64,000 bases of DNA from NCBI GenBank assembly GCA_958450365.1, contig CAUEEP010000928.1, forward strand, positions 1,700,001 through 1,764,000, read 5' to 3'. Position 1 is the stretch's first letter. Every line of letters starts with the position of its first letter. The notes under the pieces were generated by a model that was not told the origin of the DNA, made no database searches, and saw nothing but the letters and a program-made list of their open reading frames with translations. Origin of the DNA: Mesorhabditis belari (lineage: Eukaryota > Nematoda > Chromadorea > Rhabditida > Rhabditidae). A program made the translations under genes and the position numbers. Positions 57,301 through 64,000 of the stretch are shown here, in pieces.

Positions 57301-60300
57301 CCACTCCTTCATCGTCATCTTCCCTTCACCACCAAAAAAGCTATTTAGTTCCCCATTGAGCTTAGGGTTAGGGAGCCGTCTGTCATGACGTGGGTTAAGT
57401 TAAGATATAGCCTAGTATTGTGTGTGTCGTTGTATTGTGATTGATATATTTCGTGTATGCGATAAATTCACCACTGGTAGCCCCAGTCGGTATTTTGTTT
57501 TTATTTTTTTAAGGTGTCTAAACCGCATCATCGAGTTAGCCCTTTTTGACTACCCGACTTCATACTCTCAAGAAAATCCAGGCATTCAATATTTTTAAAC
57601 CCGTTTTAATGTTATTTTGCAGAAAAATAATTGCTTTTTCTAATGAAATCAACCGTAGTTTAATTGGTGCATTTGTTGGCTTGAAACGGCAGACGAAAAG
57701 GAACAAAAACACTTATGCATCAACCTATTATTATAGTCATTCGATAGCTCTGAATCTCCTCTTGAAAACTACCAAAAAAATTATCATAAAATTTTGTGTG
57801 CGAAATAATTAACGAAATAAAAATGATTGTCATGATGATCTCTGATCATCGTGAATGTGTTAATGCCATGTGAAACTCAATAATTAACTCGATTCCTTTA
57901 CGACAATGACACTACAAAAAATGAGCAATAAAAGAGAAGTGAGCAACGAAAAGGGAAAGATCCCCCCCCGTGTAAATCCTTGATTCCAAAGAGAATTTGG
58001 GTCATTTTGCGGGCGCATTTTCATCCCCAAAAAGAGGAGAAAGTCTTTCTTTTCTTTTCTCTCGAATTGAGCTGAAAATCAAGGGGTTTTCAGTTATTTG
58101 AGAAGAGAATTGAAAGAAAAGGAGAGAAAACGAGAGCTTCTTTTGAATGAAGGTATCCAGATACTTCTTTCACTTCATCAATTTCTCTCTTCATTGCCAA
58201 TTTCTATAGTCTTGAATGTTTTTTTCCATTGTTGAATGAAAGTCAATCCCGTTTTTAAACCGTTTTTCTATTGTTTAAATGTTTAAATAACGAAGCTATG
58301 ATTTGTTTTTTTTTTTTGAATCTGATTTCATCTTTCATTTCAACTATAAATAGTTTAGTTTATCTATGAATTTACATCAGAAGTCATTAGCTATAAAATA
58401 GTTTACCGTAATACCTCTAATAGTAGCGCCCTGTGGCGAATAGCCACTAAAAAGTTACCTAACTCTGGCAGCCTAAAAATTGGAGAAATATTGAGGAAAT
58501 CGGTGCGCCTTCATTCTAATAGGTTGATGCATAAGTGTTTTTGTTCCTTTTCGTCTGCCGTTTCAAGCCAACAAATGCACCAATTAAACTACGGTTGATT
58601 TCATTAGAAAAAGCAATTATTTTTCTGCAAAATAACATTAAAACGGGTTTAAAAATATTGAATGCCTGGATTTTCTTGAGAGTATGAAGTCGGGTAGTCA
58701 AAAAGGGCTAACTCGATGACACCTTAGCCTTAGGTTTAGAAACCTTAGCTAAAGAAAGCCTATCTTCGTGTCAATAGATAAAAGATAGAGAAAACAAAAC
58801 GTTTGATATTTCGCCAAAATTTCAGAGAAATTCATTCAGCCAATTTTTCCGTAGAGTTTTTTAGAGATTTTTACGAAAAAGGCGTTTTTCACTCTCGAAT
58901 TTGCTTGAAAGTGAACCGAAATTCATTTAAAAAGATGCAAATTGAACAAAAAAACACTTTTTTTATAGAGCAAACTATAGATTAATTCGTGAATTTGTTA
59001 CTTTTTAACAGAAGTACGAAAAAAACGAAAAGACTTATGCATCAACCTATTAATTACAACAATTCTTACAACAACGCAACTTAACACTTTTCCGCAGTTT
59101 TTGCCTTTTAGCCCAAATTTGACGTGTCAGCGAGGTCTGATTTGTCGAAATTCGGAAGCTACGCATACAATTCTCTTAAAGAAACATTTTCGAAGCTCTA
59201 CGGTCTTTCCTAAGGCCTTTTCCAGCAAAAAAAAGGTGCGCAAATGTCCAGGTGCGCAACAAAAAGGTCGCATTTGTCCCACCCCCGGTTATCTTTCATT
59301 TTCTTTCTGCTTTCCTCTCATTGTGTGAAAGTTAAACCGTTTTTCTATTGTTTAAATGTTTAAATAACGAACCTATGATTTGTTTTTTTTTGAATTTCTG
59401 ATTTCATCTTTCATTTCAACTATAAATAGTTTAGCTTATCTATGAATTTACATATTAGCAGAAGTCATTAGCTATAAAATAGTTTACCGTAATATCTCTA
59501 AGAGTAGCGCCTCCACCCAGTACCATCGCATAGTCGCAAAAAAATTTTTTTTACTAAATTAGCTTTTTTCTAAGCATCCATAATACTTAAAAATCAATGT
59601 TTTATATCAAAAAATAGCCCTGAATGTTGAATTGCTTCTTAAAGTTGACAGTTTCTATGAATTGATTACCGTAATACCTCTAATAGTAGCACCCACCTCC
59701 CCCCGTAAAGTCGCGTAGTCTCAAAAAATTTTTACTGAATCATTTTTTCTAAGGACCCATAGTTTCTAAACATTCATGTTTAGTATCAAAAAATAGCCCT
59801 GAACTTCAGCTTTCATTTGATATTTACGTGCACACTGTAGCATAAATGAGTGCCGAGAAAAATGCGTTTAAAGTTAGACTACGCGACACTCCGCACCGTC
59901 ATTATAGGGGGTTTGGTCAGTGATTTGAAATGTCTAGAAAATCCTAGACATTTGGGAATCTATGTACTAAGATTAGACTGTGTGTACGATAATTACTACC
60001 GTAAATACTGTAATAGTACCCCCCCCCAACCCCCTCGTACAGTCGCGTAGTCGCAAAAGTTTTTTAGTATTTCATTTTTTTTCAAAGCGCCCGTACTTTC
60101 AAAAAATGTGTCTTTGGTATCAAAAAATAGCCCTGAATTTCAGCTATTTTTTGATACCTAAGCGCGCATTCTAGCATAAACCAGTGTCGAGCAAAAACTC
60201 GTTCAAAGCTAGCCTACGCAACACTCCGCACCGTCATTATGGGGGTGGGGTACTAATTACAGTATTTACGGTATGTACTTTTACAGGGCTAAATGCTATG

Positions 60301-63300
60301 AGACTCACAGGAAATGGTTAAAAGACTGAGTGCTCAACTTTGACACCCGATTTGACGGTGTTCTCTAGTAATTTTGCCCCGTCAAATTTGTACATTAACA
60401 AGTCAGAATTCGATAAAGAATCCAAACGCATCTTCCGTTCATCGATCCGAGCGCTACTATTAGAGGTATTACGGTAACAACTACACGATTGTATACTTAA
60501 ATGGTCTAATAGATCTAATAGATCTTCTAAAAATAAATAAAACTAAAATTTCGAATGAAATAATTGTGAAAATTGAATTACTCCATTTAAACGATTTTTT
60601 CAATCATTTATCAACTTTCTTTTGATCTTTTCTTCCACAAAATAAATGCTTTTATGCTAAATAAATGCTCAAACCAAACCAAAGAATCATCTTCAATGTC
60701 CAGTCTATTTCTTTCTTTTCCTTTTCATATCCTCCTTTTCATATCCTCTTTTTCATATCCTTTTATGAAAGAATTCTCCGTTTTTTTCTTTCCATTGTAC
60801 AAATTTGTTTCTTCAAGTATCTCTTCACTTCAAACTTCTTCTTATTTCCTTCTTATGTTCTTCTTCTGTTCTTTTTTATTCTCTTTCTTATGTTTATGCT
60901 TATAAAAATCCATAAAATCTTGCTTCTTTCTTATAACGACATCCGATTTGTTTAATTCAATCGATGCAACGATATCATCATCAGGGGTAGGCTAATTTCC
61001 GCCATTTTATTTGCGCCACTAGGTCGTTTGCGCAACTCGTCATAACTTCCTGTTAAGTGGACCAATCTTTATGATTTTGGTTTCATTTTGTTGCACTTAT
61101 TGAGATCTACAAAATGAAACCAAAATCATAAAGATTGGTCCACTTAACAGGAAGTTATGCCGAGTTGTGCAAAAGAGCCAGTTGCGCAAAAAAAATTCGC
61201 GCAAAGTAGCCTATTCCCATCATCACGAATCACATTTCGCTCATTACACGGTTTGTCTATTTGGACAGAATTGTACATCTACAACTCATGAAGCTGGAAT
61301 TATTCATTTGAGTCTGTCGTAGCTTCTTATTGCTGCTTTAGGCGTTGTACGAAAAATAAAGAGAGCCTTAAGAAGACCTAAGCCTTAAGCCTCAAGAACG
61401 GTCAAAAGTAATTTATCTCAATGATAAATTACTCCGAAGGTGACCTTTCAATGATCAATTCTATTTGTTTAATTCAATTTCTTTAATTCAATTCCTTTAA
61501 TTCAATTCCTTTAATTCAATTCCCTTTAATTCAATTCCCTTTAATTCAATTCCTTTAATTCTATTTCTTTAATTCTATTTCTTTAATTCAATTCCCTTTA
61601 ATTCTATTTGTTTAATTCTATTTCTTTAATTCAATTCCCTTTAATTCAATTCCTTTAATTCAATTCCTTTAATTCAATTCCTTTAATTCAATTCCCTTTA
61701 ATTCAATTCCCTTTAATTCAATTTCTTTAATTCTATTTCTTTAATTCAATTCCTTTAATTCAATTTCTTTAATTCAATTGCTTTTTGATTGCTTTCAACA
61801 TTCTCAAATTGCTCAAATTCTCAAATTGCTTTCAACATTCTCACAATTATTCAGAAATGACTTCTCGAATAGCATCTGAAAACTTGTTTCCCTATACCAA
61901 ATCCCCTCAACAAAAGCCGAGAACGAGACAAACAAGAAGAAAATTGTGAAGAGAAAAAGAGGAAAATCGCCCGTCCAACAGACCGATCTTTACTGGATCC
62001 AGTCTCCTTTTTTTTCCCTTTTTCTTTTCTTTTTCTTACAAGTACCAATTTTTCATTCCTTTCTTCTAATTTCAAGATATTGCCAACCCCAAAAATCGCT
62101 TTTGAAAGCTTTTGAAACTTGTTACCAATTCGTACCATTCTGGCATAATTTCTTAATTTTTTTTAGCTCTCCAAAGGCCAGCCCCCAAAGCTCTGCCCCC
62201 AAAGCTCTGCCTCCAAAGCCCTGCCCCAAAAGCTCTGCCTCCAAAGCTCTGCCTCCAAAGCTCTGCCCCCAAAGCCCTGCCTCCAAAGCCTTTAAGGGTT
62301 TTATCATGATTTCCATAAGAAATATTTCCTTGAAAGTAGTGATTTGATGGAAATTGAAATCAAGACAATAGTTGTTAAATGCTCCTTTTTTGATCCCAGC
62401 TTTTCACCGAATTCTTTCTATTCTCAATTGAAAAGATAAAATCACGCATTAGTTCTTAATTTCAAATGAAATGAGGGTTCGATTCTTTGTGAAATTCTCA
62501 AGACATAAACACTCTTTACAAAAGAGGCTTTCTTTTATGAGATCGCGATTCTTTTCCCCTTTTTCCTTCAACTAAAGCGAAAATTTTCAGCTCGTTACGG
62601 TCATTCTCTTCTTTTTCTTTTCTTTTCTTTTCTTTTCTTTTCTTTTCTTTTCTCTTTTTCTTTTCTTTTCTTTTCTTTTCTTTTCTTTTCTCTTTTTTCT
62701 TTTCTTTTCTCTTTTTTCTTTTCTTTTCCCTTTTTTCTTTACTTTTCTTTGAGTTCAGGTTTATTAAAAATAAAAAGCTCTGACACACTTCTTTTGGAAG
62801 TGAATAAGAAACTCTTCTAACTCTAATACTTCTAATAAGAAAAAGAAAACATTTCAATAACCTGATTAGTTAAAATGTATAGATTTGTCTGTGGTCTGAA
62901 CATAACTAGTAATCCAGTAACCAGTATTCATTCATTTTTCTCTTTCAATCAACTCATTTGATCATTTTGATCAAATGAGTTGAATAAAAGAAAGAAAAAA
63001 AATCAAAATCATCAAAATAATTGATTGTTTTATCAAATTGCAAATAAAACACTAAATGGAAAATAAACTTGATGCTCTTTTTTGTTTGATCAAAGGAAAG
63101 GGGAGGAGAATGGGAGAGATGGGAGAGGTCGAGAGCCCTTCTCAAAGAATAACTGGTCTTGTCTTTTCTTGACCGATCCATCCTTTTAAAACAAGACAAC
63201 TTTTCTTATTTTATTTAAGATCTAAATGCATTCTAATCTATTATGTTTGCCAGCTAAAGTAAAGGAGAACCTCTTACCGGGATTTTCGGATATTTTGAAT

Positions 63301-64000
63301 GAGTCGCGCTTTGAAGGTCTGTAACTTTGTCCAGAGAAAATATTTTTTGTTAACTTTTTATATCATTGTATAGAGGACATTTCTAGCTTTTAAATAATAT
63401 TAAATAGAGCGTGATTGGTTTTCTCATTCCCATACAAATCAAGCGACACGGCACCCGAGTCAGATTAACTCATAGTTGCTCATAGTTGGCTTTGATTTTT
63501 ATGGACTGGATTTTCCAATCAAACTATATTTGGTATCATTCGAAAGCTTGAAATCTCCTCTATATAATAATATAAAAAGCTTGCAATAATATTGTATCTG
63601 GATAAAGTTATAAGCTTTAAAAGAGTCCTCGATCCAAACAGCGATTCATTTAACTTTTTCGCCTTCAATTCGGAAATCGCCCGACAAAAGCCGAAGAGCT
63701 TTTTGAAGATACTGTTTAATCCAAAACTTAACTTAATCCAAAACTTAATCCAAACATCTCCAAGGTAAAATTACTTAAATCTCCCGAATTTCCCTAGCAA
63801 ATTAACACCTAGAAAGCTTTAAACTATTGCTTGTTTCATCACCGTTGAAAGTTAAAAGCTTTTTTTTTTCTTTTCTATCTACAGCGAAAGTTCATTTCCC
63901 ATTTCAGTTTCCAAGTTCTTTGATCCACAAAATTTTTATCTCAAACTTTCTCTCAAAAAGAAAAATTCTTTTAAACGGTAGACATTGAATGAGTGATTGA

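Overview
The window reads as nuclear DNA of a nematode, most likely a free-living rhabditid outside the well-known Caenorhabditis set. The reasons are strongly AT-rich DNA, small compact multi-exon genes with short GT-AG introns and TTTTCAG-type acceptors, acceptor-like sites directly in front of several start codons (as expected for spliced-leader trans-splicing), and proteins of nematode type (a complete phenylalanine hydroxylase, a divergent Cys-loop channel, BTB proteins, a papain-family protease). All gene models were joined by hand by following reading frame and phase across introns. Most open frames in the window are accidental.

Layout: 1-5046 repeats only. 5047-6066 (-) secreted protein with two thrombospondin type 1 repeats. 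7538-11434 (+) papain-like cysteine protease, 12 exons. 11435-14603 LINE debris, a fragment of an M1 aminopeptidase and a duplicated leader region. 14604-16898 (+) unrecognised 193-residue protein with mariner debris in an intron. 17026-25348 (-) phenylalanine-4-hydroxylase, 14 exons, 455 residues, convergent with the previous gene. 25349-30104 repeats, LINE, a 5S-rRNA-like piece and one orphan exon. 30105-36711 (-) protein with two BTB folds and a Cys-rich tail, 13 exons, 5' end unresolved. 36712-44110 repeats and a poorly resolved minus-strand gene. 44111-50754 (+) Cys-loop ligand-gated channel subunit, 12 exons. 51406-55601 (+) RING-like/coiled-coil/SAM protein, 15 exons. 55602-64000 transposon debris only.

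The genes show no common pathway. The unusual part of the window is its repeat content. Almost every long intron carries its own private minisatellite, several with an exact 20-bp or 40-bp period. Mariner-, Tc1- and hAT-like MITEs, LINE 3' ends and a tRNA-derived SINE are nested in one another, in places with empty sites that let the insertion be read directly. A block of the BTB gene (about 0.6 kb, with a head-to-tail junction) has been copied into intron 4 of the channel gene. The matching place in the BTB gene holds a poly-T/G tract of about 360 bp, which may be a sequencing or assembly artefact. I see no clear new biochemical system; the best leads are this transferred block, the large foldback element in the hydroxylase gene, and the SINE and 5S/tRNA-derived repeats.
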